DNA of 64,000 nucleotides from Antennarius striatus (taxonomy: Eukaryota; Chordata; Actinopteri; Lophiiformes; Antennariidae). Positions within the stretch are counted from its first letter, which is position 1, and every line of letters starts with the position of its first letter. A program made the position numbers and the translations under genes. The stretch covers positions 17,019,001 to 17,083,000 of the forward strand of contig NC_090784.1 in assembly GCF_040054535.1 (NCBI RefSeq). Reading direction: 5' to 3'. This document shows positions 11,371-44,800 of this stretch, piece after piece. The notes below the pieces were generated by a model, which did no database searches, was not told the origin of the DNA, and saw nothing but the letters and a program-made list of their open reading frames with translations.

Positions 11371-13847
11371 TTTATTAGTCGTCCAACACGGGTTCTTTCA
11401 GTGAAATAAAACAATAAAATCGAGAGCTGCCAAACTATCTGTCTTTAATTTCCCCACAAGGTATCAAGGTGTGTTTTTGTCGATGTAAAGTGCTCAAAAC
11501 CAGACCACAGCTTTACCATCATGACACCTATTCCAACGCTTACTGGAAGGGATTTTCAAGAAGTCAGTAGAAAAATAAACATTGTCCCCAACATTGCATA
11601 AAGAAGCAATCAGCAAATAAATTCATTCAAGTCAACGAACCATTTTACTATTTTTAAAAGTTTCTCACGCAATCACCATAGCAAGAACAGAAGGAGCTCC
11701 CCAGCAGAGAAAAGATGGAAATGGGCTTTGTGTGTTGTTGTCAAGTTCAACAGCGAGTCCACAATATTCTCTTTTGACCATACCCTCCTCATTGGAAGAC
11801 ACCAATTCTTCCTCCAGTGACAGAAAAAAGTACTTAAATGAAGAAATGCTTCCTCAAACATCAACAATCACTATCACACTCCAGGCAGCTGCTTCACAGT
11901 AATCACGATGAGCAGGAAGACACTGATCTATTCGGTTATCGTCTTCAGTCCTAGTCTTCTGTTCTATTCCCTGATTGGCTGATTGAACACAGACCTATTA
12001 CTGTTCTTTGCTTCCCCACTGGTGGACTCATTGGATAAAACACACTCCAGGCTGAGTGATCAACTCTATTTACAAAATAAGTATCTGTTTTCCTTGTATG
12101 TGTAGTGATACACATGAGGAAAAACAAAATTTAGGCCTTAAGTGTGAGCTTGAGAGCAATCCCAGATGGGACAAAGAGGTGTAAAAAAATAAAGAAATCA
12201 TACTGTAGTAGAACAGTTGTAACTGTGAGTGAGAGGCGATTCTTATATTCTTTGACTATTTACATCTATTCGACAGAGCTGACACTGGTTGGTTGGGGAG
12301 CCAGTGTTATGCTTGCCTATTGCTGGTTACAATTTAGATATTTGTGTGTTCTATGTGTGCATGTGTGTACATGTGTGTGTGTGTGTGTATGTGTGTGAGA
12401 CTGTGTGCAATGGTGGAGTAGGTGTGAACAAGCACTGAATCTATTTTCAGCTGCTCCTTCCCACAAGTTTTAAAGACTTGCCTGTTTATCTTTGTTTTTC
12501 TTCATAAAGAAAGGGTTTGATTCTTTTTCCTTTGTAGACCGTGAGGAGACATCAAAAACAATACTCATGTACTGCCATCTCTCTCCCGGTACATTCAAAT
12601 AGTGTTTATCAACAACCTCCAACTATCACGACTAATGTCTAATGAAAAAGTAGCTGAGGGTGCATGTTGTTAGCGGGTCGGTTTTGGTTGTTGGCGGTGC
12701 TGTAAGCGTTCAAAATGGAAACTAGGTTAGCATCAACGGTCCAAAGGCAACCTCCAGTCTGTTGGATTGCATCAGTGCAAAAGAGATTCGCTTATGCAGC
12801 TCTATCATTATTCTCCGCCATGAAACTTGCAGCTCACGCCCACCGTCTGTGCCACCGTGGCCTCAACCAGGGTAACTGTGGTTCAGTGCAAAGTATACAG
12901 TGCTGTATGGTACAGGTACTCCATAGTGCTCTGAAGAATCATGCATACATCGAGAGAGAGTAGGAAGCACACTATCATACAGTACAATCCTTATCTGTGC
13001 AGAGTTTAGTTGTGTGCAGTCAGCAGGATGGGCCTGTCCCTGGGTGGTGCCGGGGGGGCACTCTGAAGGGCATTCTGCTCCTCAACATCGGAGAAGAATT
13101 TATTTCAGAGGGTCAATATGCATTTCACTAAAATATCGACATCTCTGAGTCTACGTCAATTACAGCTAAAATTGCTTGGGTTGGCATTATTAAGGTTTAC
13201 AACATGTGTGTGATGCAACGGGGAAAGTAACTTGATTCAACACTAATTTGTTGAGTAACAGCTGTAAACAGAGTAGTTCTCCCACAGGAAAACTGTTTTA
13301 TCTTATCATACACCTATACGTACATACATTTTTGTCTTATTCTTTGCTTTATTATAAAATTATTCTTATTATATTGTTTGTTGTGATAGATTTCCAGTAT
13401 TATTAGTCTTATTATTATTATTATTATAAGTCAATGACAGGGTCGAGTTGTTTGTCTTCATAAAAAGCATGCATGTTTCTGATCCCCTCCTCTTCATCTC
13501 AACCTGGTATCATTTCTCTGAAGAAAATGTACCAATTGAGGCTCCTCCTCCTCCTCCTCTTCCTCCTCTTCCTCTTCAGTTTCTCCTTCCTCGCTCCACT
13601 TTTCATTTACCTTTGGGATGTAAGGCTTACAAAGAAATAGGTGTCCATTGTTGCATCCGATCCTGTCTCATTGTGAGTCCACATCTAAAGTTGCTTCTAA
13701 CCATTTTCGAAGAATTCACCTTGCAACCAAAAAGTTGTGGTTTTGATACCTGAAAGGAACATATTAATAGATATATATTGTATTATTATGCTCATTCCTC
13801 GCTGATATCCAGTCAGTTTGTAAGAAGGAGTCTTAACAGCCAGGAAT
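11371..13847 (-). other. fam131b: Probable fam131b 3' UTR
   Basis: This follows the TAA stop of fam131b on the minus strand. Reverse-strand AATAAA signals occur at 13348-13353 and 11371-11376, so short and long forms are both possible. No other gene is recognisable in this stretch. A short TG run sits near 12365-12398. The boundary is inferred from signals only. Confidence 0.35.
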
Positions 13848-32610
<18,763 letters not shown>

Positions 32611-35453
32611 GTTGTATTCACAAAGGCCCTGGATACAAGCGTGGAAGTGTTGCCCAGACAGCGTGCATTCTCTCTCTTCCTCCTGCGACTCTCTCTCGGC
32701 TCGGGCTTCTTTTTCTTGCTCTACTGTCCTCTCTCTTTTCCTCTCTCCCTTCTGCACCCACTTGATCACTCACACACACACATGCTCTCTCTCTCTTCCT
32801 ACCTCCCTGCCCTTCTCTTTCTTTCTCTCTCCCTCCCCCCTTTCCTGCTCCCTCTCTCCGGTGCAGTGTCTTAGAAGAGATGTGGTTAGTAAGTCAGTAT
32901 GCCTGAGGAAAATAGATTTAGAACAAATAAAATTGTGAGGTGTTATCATACACACACACACACATGATATTGGAGTACCAATATCACTAACATGTTTCCT
33001 GTAATATCCAATTCAATTTGCAACCATGATCACATATACCTGAGTTACAGGGACTGACACTCATAACATGATTGGGTAATTTGTAGAACAAGCACATGCA
33101 TTCATGCAATGAGTGGTTAAATCAACAATTTGATATAGTGTGTATATATTGGGTTGCCACTACAAGATCAATAGCATAAAGCTGATAATGCCACGCTGCC
33201 ATTGTTGTAGTTATCTCTGCACTGCTGTAATATTGTTGAGCTAAAATGGGGGATTCTCTCTCTCTGTCTCCCTCTCCTGTGTGCACTCAGCCTAACAATG
33301 TACTGCAGCGGTTTGCCTCTCCCATCTCCATCTCAGTCACCCCCCCCCCCACACACACACACACACGCACACACACACACACACACCGATTGCCAAAATG
33401 TACACCCAGACACCAACACCAAACAACCCTGGAAAAATGGAAGAAAAAAAAACAAAAACAGAAGAGGGTTTTCCTTCACACCCAAGCCGGCACTGAGTCT
33501 CCACCTCTTCCTCTGTCGTCTCTCTGTATCGATCCGCCCCTCAGTCATCTCCCTGCTTGTATCTCTCGCTCTGAATCACATCCCCACTCAATCCTTTCTA
33601 TGTTTGTGTTTTGCTCATATATTCACCATCATCATATCTTCCCTGGAGAAAACAAACCCAACAACATGTGTCTCCTAGATTTGATTTGTATGTTCATCTC
33701 CACCACCAAAACTCTCCACCATCAACCATCAGCCTCTGCGTCTCGCATCTGCTCCACACACATTTGTCTGTTGTTCCTGAAAGTGCTTGCCAAGAAAATG
33801 ATGCGGTGAGCAGCTTGGACAGTGAAGAGAGTCTGTGCAGTCGCTGACGCTTTTGTTGACATGTATGGGGTGAAGAAGTAAGAAAGGAAGACAACACAAC
33901 AGATGGGAGGATGAGAACAATGAGAAAATGAGCAGATGGGGGAATGATGGGAAGGACAATCAGAGAACAGTTGAGTCATGTGTAGGAGAGGTGTGGAGAC
34001 GATGCTGTATGAAATTATAATCAGAACTGAGAGAGGAAGCAGATAATCCAAACACTTGGTTTCATGATTAAACAGACACACAAAAAAGAAGACACTGAGA
34101 CTTTGAGGTGATTTAACAAAGTCTATAAAGTGGAGGAGTGACTTGCCAGACATAGCATCTCATGTATAATCCAGCCAATCCCTGCACTGTGAGTTTATAT
34201 ATAGATGTGTGCTCGCGCTCTCAGTTGAGTTCCCTCAGGGGTAGAGGAAATGAGGCTATGGGCTGCTGCAGCGGTCAGCTCCACTCAGGCCTCATACCAT
34301 GAATCTGTTTGGGGATGGAAAGGATGGCTCCCCTCTGATATGTGTAATCGCAGACTAAGTATTTTGTCCTCCACCCCTGCCTCCCCCTTATGGCTCCTAA
34401 CCCCTCCCTCCTCCTGCCCAGCACTATGAAAGTCTAAGGCTTGCATGACCATAAAATTTTAGCTGATGATTAATTGTCATATAAATAACTTTGATTAACG
34501 ATTTAATTTTCTCCTGTTAATTTTATCCCACCATTATACTGTAAGTCTAATCACAATGTAATAATATGAATACACCTTATGAAAAGACTTATTTTAAGCC
34601 TCGGTAATTCGCAAAAGCCTCGATTGGACCTGCGGCTGTGGCCGTCTGTCCATATTTGGGGGATCCGGCTGCCAAATCACCTCCTCCTGCTCACCTCCAG
34701 ACAGTAGATGCACATTGAAACAAGAGGTTAACATTGAAACAAAAGATTAAACAGTAAAGGTTAAATTAACTCTCCATTCATGGTGAAAAGCTCCTCAGAT
34801 GACATCCTTAAAGAGCACCAGCAAAACATCATGCAGACAATAATAACATGTTTACAGTCATAGAAATGTGACATTCCCATGATTATGCAAAATACCTACA
34901 GTCAGGTCAGATAATTGCTGTCAGGCAGTAATGGAATCATTGTGGCAGGCCTTTGTACGTCTGGAAGTCCCCGTAGTGCTTTTCTTAGTCTGTCTGTTCT
35001 CGTGGTGTCATTACTGAAATTATTGATTGGTGTAGGTGTATCCATCCTCTGCTACCTGTAGTCCCTTGTCAGTATGACTCATATTTGATTCTCATTCACT
35101 CTGCACATTCTTCAGTATCAAAAGATGGATGTATAAAATAAGCTAAAACATAAATTGCAGATATGAACGCAGAGAAATAAGTACATACACTAGACCTGCA
35201 AAGTTTTGATGGTGAGAAAATAAATCTGTAAGTACAGTGATTTGATGATCAAATCACTCTCTGTGCTGCTTTTACTTCTCATACAAAACAGTAAACTGAA
35301 AATGTTACTGGATTTAGACTGTTGATCAAACAACACAAGGCCGTTTAGGCATTTCCTCAATCTCTGGAAAATGTGATTTTTATATATCCTTCTCTGAATT
35401 CTGAGATGAACTGAGAACATACACAATAAAGAAAGTAATGATTGGTTACAACA

Positions 35454-35649
<196 letters not shown>

Positions 35650-38600
35650 CACACATATGCTTTATGTATATACAGCGCACTTCTGACAACATTGTGATCC
35701 ATGATGGACCGTCAATGTGAAACAAGGTCAACCACAGAGGGAAGATATTCATGACACTAATCTCATTCGTGATGTTAGGGCCATTCACAAAGACAACTGC
35801 CTCCACCCACCCGTTAACACACATGTCTACCAACAAAGCATCTTCAGCAGCATGACACTGCTTTGCAACACATGACACAAACATCTTTGTTCATGTTCCT
35901 GTCAGCACGATTCATGTTTTCCTATGTTGGGTGACAAGGCTGTACTGGATATAAATTATGCAGCCCCTGTTTAGTATTATCGCCATGATCCACACAAACC
36001 TCATCAGTTTCTGGCTGTAAGGAAAGATTTTCACCTCAAGGATAATGAATAACAGCTTTTATGCTGTCTTTTCCTGGAAAGCTTAAGATGTTCAGAGCTG
36101 ATGAATGGAAATTCCCGTTTATAAAGTCATTCTAAAGGTTGGAAAACAAGTCCAGACAGCTCAAGTTGGGTTTTTTTTGAAATTCCTAAATATTTTTACC
36201 TCATTGCTTCCCAATGCTATATACTGACTTTGTCCTCTGCTGAGCTGCTTGTGTGTGTTATGTCATGTGTTAATTGCAACCATATGTTAACATCTGCAAC
36301 CATGGGACATGATATTTATTATCAGACAGCCAGAGTGCAATGGGTTTCACATATGAAGAAGGAGAGGAAAACATGTAAGTAGAGAAAGAGAGGTGACGGG
36401 GGTTGGACTGAGGAAATAGAAAAGTTGAGAAATAGAAAGGGGGACACAAAAATGGTGGATTGCTGCTTCTGAGGAGGAGAGAGGCCAAGGAGCCTCTCAT
36501 AAGATTCTCTCTAATGGCGTGATAAGCTTTTCTTTAGCCAGTGGCAGACAAGTTATATGAGCATTATTTAACGCTTTGGGCAGTTCACTGCTTCTAGCTG
36601 GGATTTATTTTTTGGGTTGTTTTTAATGTGTGTGTGGTGGGAGTTAGGATGTCTATGTGTACGTTTTTGTGCACTTACACAAACCCTTGTGTATGAGGAG
36701 TTCCCAAATCTCCTCTATTATTTACAATTCTCTTTTTGTCTCTCCTGCAACTGCCTCACATTCTCTCTTGCTACAGCGCTCCTCGTCTAAAACACTCCAA
36801 CTTGCCCTTGCACGTTTTGTCCCTGGTGAACCACCCATCCATTCTCCTCAACTGTGGTTTAGGTCTCTGTTTATATGATTTTACTCTTTCCATACCCTCC
36901 TATTTTAAATACTGGGAGAATCTTCTTCATTTTCGGTGGTGACCCATGGCCCCAGTAGTGTGTATCACTCTGACACCCGCTGGGGGAAGTAGGGACTGCA
37001 ATCTTACACTGGTTTTCAACAGAGGCCGGATTGGCAGCGCAGTGATTTTTCCCCCAGTTGCAGATTGAAGAGACCATGTTCTAACTCAAGTATGCAGGTA
37101 TGAGTAGAATAAAATCAGTTTTACTTTGTGTGCACTACTGCTACCTTAATTACAGGCTAGTCGCCATGTCTCTACTAACTGGGGGATTTGTTCATTAGGT
37201 ATTATAACTTGTCTTACCAACTTGGAATATTGGAAAAGCTTTGTGAATTTGAGCCCAAATGGTCAAAATATGTTTTAATACAGTGGAAAAATCTTGATAC
37301 TGAATTTGATATTTTTGTTACAAATATGGATTCTATCTAAAAGAATTAAATTTTTCAAAAAAGGGTTCTGTGTTGAAAGAAAGTGTTTAGTAATGACATG
37401 GAGGATGAGTGTGCTTTTTTTTGTTGTCTTTTCTTACATTTTAAAATCTTGAAAACCCATTTACAAGAGATCCTATTATGTCAACAGATGGGTTATGACC
37501 CCTCCTCCAGCCATCCATGCACAAGGTGGGGTTCACGGTGCACAGCTCATTCAGTCATCAAACCACAAATCTCCACAGTGTGAGGGAACAGTGCTAACCG
37601 AACCCCTGCACAGACTACAGATACATACAGTCTACACAGTAATGTCTGTATTCTATGTCTTTAAATACATTAACTTATGTGTGAACAAAAAGTAAGTGAA
37701 TGCAGAGAAAGAGGGAGACCATGTCTATGCCTCTATCCAAATTGAAAATGATCCAAGATCAGGATATTGACTCTTGAGTGTTGAAACATTATTAGGGTGG
37801 AGGGGAAAGAAAGATATGAAGGGAAATAAAAGTGCAGTGTGCAGATGGCAGACAGAGAGCAAACTGGTAAAAACATGAAGCATAAAAAAAGAGAAAGGGG
37901 AAAGAGAAGTGCGGGTCTTCAGAGAGGGAGGGGGGCGAGGAACTGTTCATTCCACAGTTTGGCTGCATTCCAAGCTGTCTGGCTCTGATTCTGACAGCCT
38001 CACGTTTTTTTGGGTTTTTTTTGTTATTGTTTTTTTGGCTTTTTTTGTGTGTCTTAACTCCATGCTGGGCCTTGAGCTTCCTTCTCCCTGTCTGTTCCAA
38101 ACTTTTGTACCTTCACTCATTTTAGTGTGATATAATATTTGCAATGTTATTAACCACCCCCCCCCCACCTCCACCCCCACCGGTTGGATGAACTTTAGAA
38201 CTGCCAGGAACTTGGAACGGCATACAAACACTGACCGTTTCCTTCGGATGTCACCTGCCTGAGAGCCGCCAACATGGACAATTTTCAGCACGGCACCGAA
38301 GCTGCTGTGGAAATGTCTGACTGGAAACTGATGATTTGCTGTTCCAGTATTACTGGGGAGAGACTGGAAACATTCCTTGTGGGACAATAGGCTATCAAAG
38401 ACCCTAGTGACCACTCCCTGTTGTTCACAGACATGAATCAGGCAGGTTACACAACATGCTGCAAAAGTTCCATTGTGGGAGAGTGGATTCCAAACCTGAA
38501 TGAAACAGATCTGTGCTGTCACGACTGAAGGATAGATCTGTCAGTCGTTCGTCAAGTTATAGAGGTGTCATGAGTCAGGGTATACTAATGTTAACTGGAA

Positions 38601-38878
38601 ACGCATTCATTTTAAGATACTGAACAAAGTCCTAGTAACTCTTAAGCAAAGACAAGCTTGTCCTGTTTGCAGGTTACCTCTGACCCTTCACTGAAAATAC
38701 GTGATGAAGTGAAGCATCAAAATATAAAGACAGAGAGATCCGACTGTCGGACAACTGAAGGTGTATACCAAACCACAGTAAGACAGAAGTCCACTTTTAA
38801 AAAAAAGAACAAAATAGCAGTTCCCTGTAAATGGATGGTTCCTGAATTTTGTTAAAAAATGATGTACCACAATGATCT

Positions 38879-38996
38879 ACAGTATATACAATGATATATA
38901 TACACAATGATATATATACTGTACAATGATATATACTGTGTATATATACACACTGTGTACAGTATATACTATATATATATATACAGTATATACAAC
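38879..38996. repeat. AT-rich palindromic repeat
   Basis: Repeating units of the type ACAATGATATATATAC and ACTGTGTACAGTATATAC. They are rich in TATA and contain short perfect palindromes such as GTATATAC and GTGTAC-type steps. It is likely to form cruciforms or hairpins. Confidence 0.8.
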
Positions 38997-39415
38997 TTTT
39001 TTTTTCTTTTTCTTTGACATTTTGCCTATTGTCCCAATAATAGACATTTTCTAACGATGACACCTCAAAGTGTGATGCATGGGCTGCATTATTCATCCAG
39101 GGTATGTGGTTTGTGTAAGCGCAGTGCATGAGGGTGACACATTAAAGGATGTTAAGTCATAGAAGTGGAGGATGTGGAGGATGGGAGGTGTCATTTGACA
39201 TCAGCTTGAGGGCGATCACATCCTTTAGTATCGTCACAGTAAGACTTAACAGCCGTGACATGGATTCACTCTATAGTAAAACATATTAACTGTATACAAA
39301 GAATAGGTTTATGTATGTGCATGTTGCCCTCATGCAGTGCAAGTTAAGATATTGAAATGCATTTGGCAGAAGAAATTATGTCTTAACATGACTCTGGCTT
39401 TGCTTGTTGAGGCAA

Positions 39416-39447
39416 GTGTGTGTGTGTGTGTGTGTGTGGGGGGGGGG
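39416..39447 (+). repeat. (GT)n followed by a G run
   Basis: About 11 GT units then an uninterrupted G run of about nine. Confidence 0.9.
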
Positions 39448-39763
39448 TTATAAAAACCATCCATGTCTTTTCCTGACTGTAAATAAAGTTAAATAGCAGA
39501 CTTATTCCACCAACCAGTCCTGTTTGAACATACTTTGTTCAGCTGTTATAACTCCTTGTGATGAAAACCCCTACCGTTTTTAGTGTCTGCATCTAATCAG
39601 GCCTCCAGCCCCATTATCTCTCCCTCCCTCTCTCTCCCTCATTCCCTACGTCTGACCTTACAAGGAGAGGCAACAGGGTTGATGTCATCGAGTGAAGAAT
39701 GTTGCAGGAATCCAGAGAGAAAAGAGAGCAGGGGGGAGGAGGGGTCTGACTGGACAGTTTATG

Positions 39764-40028
<265 letters not shown>

Positions 40029-40172
40029 GTTTACATAGTGATACACAACTCCTGAGCCGAAGTGAAACGAGAACGAACTTGTTTGGAAGGATGGTGTCAT
40101 TCCTTTACCAGGCTGAAAAGTACAAGGGGAGGGTCTAATAACTGGAGAGGAGAAGAGAGAAGTTACGATTAC

Positions 40173-40870
40173 AGTCGAATCTCTCTCATCCTGAACCGAT
40201 ACGGAACGGAATAAAAGGAAAAGGGAGAGAAAACGGGATATCCACATTTCAGCTGCATTACAAAGTGAGTAATTCTTGTCAGTCGGGATAATTGGCTTTT
40301 TTTCCCCCCTTTTTCTCTTTCTATGTTGTTCTGTAGTGATTTTTAAAAAATAATTATGTTTAAACAGATTTTTTTTTTATTACTGCTGCCGCTATCACCT
40401 GATGGAATGTCAACTTTGTATGTTCCTCCATCAGAGATACCTTCGGGTGGGTAGTGTCCCTCTGTCGTCCATCTATCCGAGTGTCCCTTAGTGGCCGTGA
40501 ACGCACCATACTGTAGTTCGTCCAGCTGATGAGCGCCGACAAGAGCGGACAATGCGGAAGTTACGACAGGAAGTCGGGCTCAAAAGTTGATCGAGCTAGC
40601 ATAGTGGCGATGCGGCTATAATCGCTCGCGTACGTCAGGGACAAGGGGAATATCTAATTTATGACAGAAAAATTACGACAGGCCATCTTCTTTGTCATAA
40701 GGTAAGATTAAAATAGGGTGGCCTCGGTAGCAAGTTGACCAGAGGTGCTTACGTGTGCGGGTGTAGGTGAATGAAGCTAACCGCTGGAGTGATAAACCGG
40801 GGAGATAACGACTGTCATATCCGCCGGTCAGACGTGCAGGAGCGATGTGGTTCATCCGTCCGTGGATTAA
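40173..40870 (+). promoter_or_regulatory. zyx: Candidate zyx promoter and untranslated first exon
   Basis: This block has clearly more CpG than its surroundings (for example CGCTCGCGTACGTC near 40624). It holds an ETS-like CGGAAGT at about 40554 and a YY1-like GCCATCTT at 40683. A strong donor follows at 40701/40702 (CATAAG then GTAAGA), and a weaker donor GTGAGT lies near 40264. Zyxin genes have a non-coding first exon, so an exon ending at 40701 that splices to 47718 is plausible. The orientation and start site are inference. Confidence 0.4.
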
Positions 40871-41499
40871 ATGTGGCTGAAACTATGACTGTTCAACTTG
40901 GATTAAGAGCTAACAATATAATTTACTATAATTATTCAGTCGGCTAACGTTAAAATTGACATGATTTGTTGTTTTTGGTCTATGGGTAACATCGCCAGTT
41001 CATGGTCTCCCTTTTGGATCGATGCTTCTATTTTCATCATTCTGTATTTTGCTATTTAGTGATGGAATGTTGTGTTTAATTAGGCTGTGGCTGTGTTGGT
41101 GTGCGCTCGCCCACCGCCAGCTGTCAAAGCAGAGGCTAACATTACCCTATCTAATAAATGGGGCGCAAACGTGTCTGGAGCGCCATGGTGCCGCATGTTT
41201 GACTTAGTGATAGCGCCAAATAAATAGAAATCTGCGATAAAGTGCCACGTTTTCCTGCTCCGTTTGTTTCCGTGTCAGTGAGGCCTGTAATCATGACACG
41301 TTTTTTAAAATGACTTTTTTAACACTCCTCAGGGAACACACATACACTCATTGTGACCCATTTCTGTGTTTTAGACTTGTTTGCACATCTATATTCTCAG
41401 CATACTAGGATTAATCATGTTTGACTTGAGTCTCAAAACATAATTTTCATAGAAATAGTCTTAATCGAACCAAACCCTATGACCACTCCTTTTTTAAAC

Positions 41500-41840
41500 T
41501 AACTCGCCCTTTTAAAAGGCATGAATATTAGGTAGAGAACTACTTCTGGAAGAACGCACAAAATGACTGGGATCATGCCACTTTGGCATGCCAGTGAAAT
41601 TCCTGAAGTTCTGGAATAGCTGGGGATGATCTGATCTAAACCACAGGGAAAACCTGTGGGGTTTGTGGAGTGAGTAAGTGAGACATCCTCTGCAGTCCCA
41701 GCAGCAAGTCCAGACAGCTGTGACTGCAGAATTGGCCGCCATCCTACAAGATCGCTACCAAAGGCTGTGCAGGTCAATGCAGAAGGTGCACTACGGCTGC
41801 TACCTGTGCTGTATCCTAGCGTTGTGGAATTCATTCCAGT
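41500..41840 (+). mobile_element. Tc1/mariner-like transposase relic
   Basis: The plus strand carries a decayed block SDLNHRENLWGLWSE, matching the conserved SPDLNPIENLW motif of Tc1-type transposases. Further on, YQRLCRSMQKVHY corresponds to the C-terminal L-x-x-SM-P-R-R-V region. Stop codons break the frame before and after. No terminal inverted repeat pair was found, so this is an old, dead fragment. Confidence 0.6.
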
Positions 41841-44800
41841 AGTTTTCTGACAATTAATGAGTATGATGCAAAAACAACCTTTCTCATAATATGGAATGAA
41901 AATCCAATGATCAGCCCTTTATTGAGATAGACATCTTTTTTTTTTCTTTCTTGGACCGTGCCTTCCATCAGGATATGTGGAAATACATCCAGTAGATTTT
42001 GAGTAATCCTACTGACAGACAATACACCACTGGACATGGATGAAAAAAAAACATGTTTTAAATCCCTTGAATATACTTAACTGGATTACAAAATTTGGTT
42101 TTCATATAATATATGCGAGGATGTGAATAATAAGGATGAATAGGGTGGAATACTTGAGAATTCTTGTCGTTTTAGTAGGGCTGTGCTTTACTGACATAAG
42201 TTGATATTTCTGTTGTTTGACATTTTAAAGGTAAGGATAGTCAGACAATATTTTTGCGTCTGTATTAATAAAATTCCTGTGTTATACCAACTCTTTTTGA
42301 TAGGATTGTATTGTACAATAGAGATCTTTTAAGTGTCACTCTAAACTATCTAATCTGGTGCCATGTCTTCTGAGATGTCATTGGTGAGGGTGTTGCCATC
42401 TGTTGCTGTTCTTGTCATAAGGATTAAACTAAATAGTCCTACGAAAGTCTATTTTTTTATTGTACCATGACTTGTTTAGGCCTGTCATAGACAGCTGACT
42501 CCCAAAGCTTTTTATAATCAACATAAACTAAGTGGCATTTTATTTGGAGATGTTAAAACAAGATATTTGTGAAGTTGTGTACACATTTCTGACAGCTAAT
42601 TTTTTGAGCAGCATCTGCCTTTTTGGACCCAAACCACTGCCATGCTTGACAGAATGATCCACATTTATAAACATGAATGTTGAAACTGGTAGTCTCTTTT
42701 CTGTTGTATTAACTTCATTAACTAATTTTTGTCAGTCTGAACACTACAATGGAGCCAACATTTACGCCTGCTCAGCACACACTGCATACACTCACAGTGC
42801 GCCAGTGTCATCACGCAGTTATCTGTCTTGCTAGACTGATCAATGAGTGTTCGGGATGTGGATTTTTTTATTGGTTCAAAAAAGGTGACACGCTAGTTGA
42901 TGTCAGCTCAAACATCATTGACACAACCGCTACACATGTACCATATTCTACATCCCTACATTTTAGAATAGATTTTCTGCAAGAATATGAAAATCCTGTG
43001 ATCATCAGTGTTTGTTTTTCTTTCTTACTTACCTTTTCAACAGCAAGATTGTAGAGGAGCCTCAAACCAAGCCCACAAAAAACAGTGTTTAAGAATAACT
43101 TATGGGGAAAAGACTCTGGCTTGAGTTCTCCTGAGGGCAGTGTGGTGCTTATGTTTGAAAAGCCTGCCATTATGGTTACTGACGCCTTAGTAACTGGTGA
43201 GGTAGTTGAGGTCTGGAAGTGATGATGGTCTATGGATGGCTTTATGCCACACTTTGTGAGGTGATAAGAAGACCTCTTTCACTGGAGTCTAATGTCATTG
43301 TTTTTGAGAGCATATTTTGCCCAAATCAAATTCTCCATTGTGTCTCTGTCTTGTGACTGTTGCATCGGCTGCACCATTCCAATTGTTTGACTGAGGGCTA
43401 ACACGAAAGCTATCAGTTAATGTGATTACCAGTTTTGAAATGTTGCCTGTTCAGTCATTAATTTAAAAGCTGGACTGATGCATTGGTGCTCAATGCATGG
43501 CCAGTGACCTGTAAGGTTGGACTCGACAAGGGTTGCTTGCTGCTGCTCATTGACCGCTGGCCAAGACACACTCTTTCAGAAACTGGGTGTTCTATTAACG
43601 TCAGAACAGTAGAGAAGTATTTGAATAACACACGACTAACTGATAGGATGTCTGACTGGACATGGAAGGAGTTACGGTCTGCATTTCATGTTCTCTTTAT
43701 GTTATGTGTCCATATCTTTACTGTAGAGTATAAATGGGCCTTTAGATAGTGAGTGAATGTATTGTATGTAGTTTATACCAAGTTCAATAAACTGCAGAGT
43801 GCAGTGTGTAATCTATGTTGGGTGCCCATATCAAGGCGACACTCTACTATCCTTCATCACAGTAGTAAAGTAAAAAATGATTAAATGCAGCTGCCCCGAG
43901 TGATGTCATTCAGTTCAAGTGGTGGCTGACAGATGAAGGATAAGGTTGAGGGAAGTGCAAGAATGAAAGAGATAAAATGATCGTGGGTCAGCTACAGAGC
44001 AGAACAGTTTGTCCATCTGATTGTTGAAACTCTTGATTTGGGGAGTAACAATATGACAAAAGATGAAAACAGTTAAGAAAGAGGCTGAATGGAGAAAAAA
44101 GAAAGTGATGTCATTCATTTCCAGTGCCAAATATGTTCCTCAGCGGAGGGTCCTCTGAAATCTCAAGGATCAGATTTCAAGATGGATTTGCACAAGGACG
44201 TCTGAGGCAGTGGAGGTGATCTCATTGTATGAAGTCCCCCAGGAATGTATCGAGGAACAGATGGAACAGGACCGCCAAGTTATTATCACTGTTGAATAAT
44301 TTAAATGTACTGTTGTCTAAGGTAGTCCAAGTACTGTAATGAAAATGCTAAATCATAGTCTATACTGCCCTTGTCAAGCACTCCTGTCAGAAAACTGGAT
44401 TAGGTCTGGGTGTGTTGTGTAGAGCAATGCTGTGGATTTTCATACTTGTAACCCTTGATTCAAGCAAGAGCCTTATCTGGACCGTAACGAGTCAATCTGT
44501 CTTCTCATTACACGTTCCCTCCCACAGAATCTGAAGTAGGTCTTGTTACTAGGTTAATGAGTAGCCAGCGATTTTCCAAAAGACTGAAAAAACATCTGTC
44601 CTTGCTCTCCTATTTATGTTAATTTGCTATTCTGTTTTTCCTTTGCTGTAAACTGCTCCACCATTATTTGCCTGCAGAAAGCTGGAAACCAGAGTAGTTT
44701 GCATCACCTCTTGCTGATTCATGGAGCAATTTTCTGCACAATTGTGAAGTGCAGCTAAGGTTTCGTGGGTTGTTTTTCCAGCTGCTCTAAGAGGATGAGG

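Noticed and set aside
33246-33809. 187-codon open frame on the plus strand
   Set aside because: Composed of CA/CT-rich simple sequence (runs of Thr-His and Ser-Leu). No domain, and no partner exon.
42749-43170. Two frames of about 100 codons on opposite strands in zyx intron 1
   Set aside because: No recognisable domain, no neighbouring exon in phase, and composition equals the surrounding intron.
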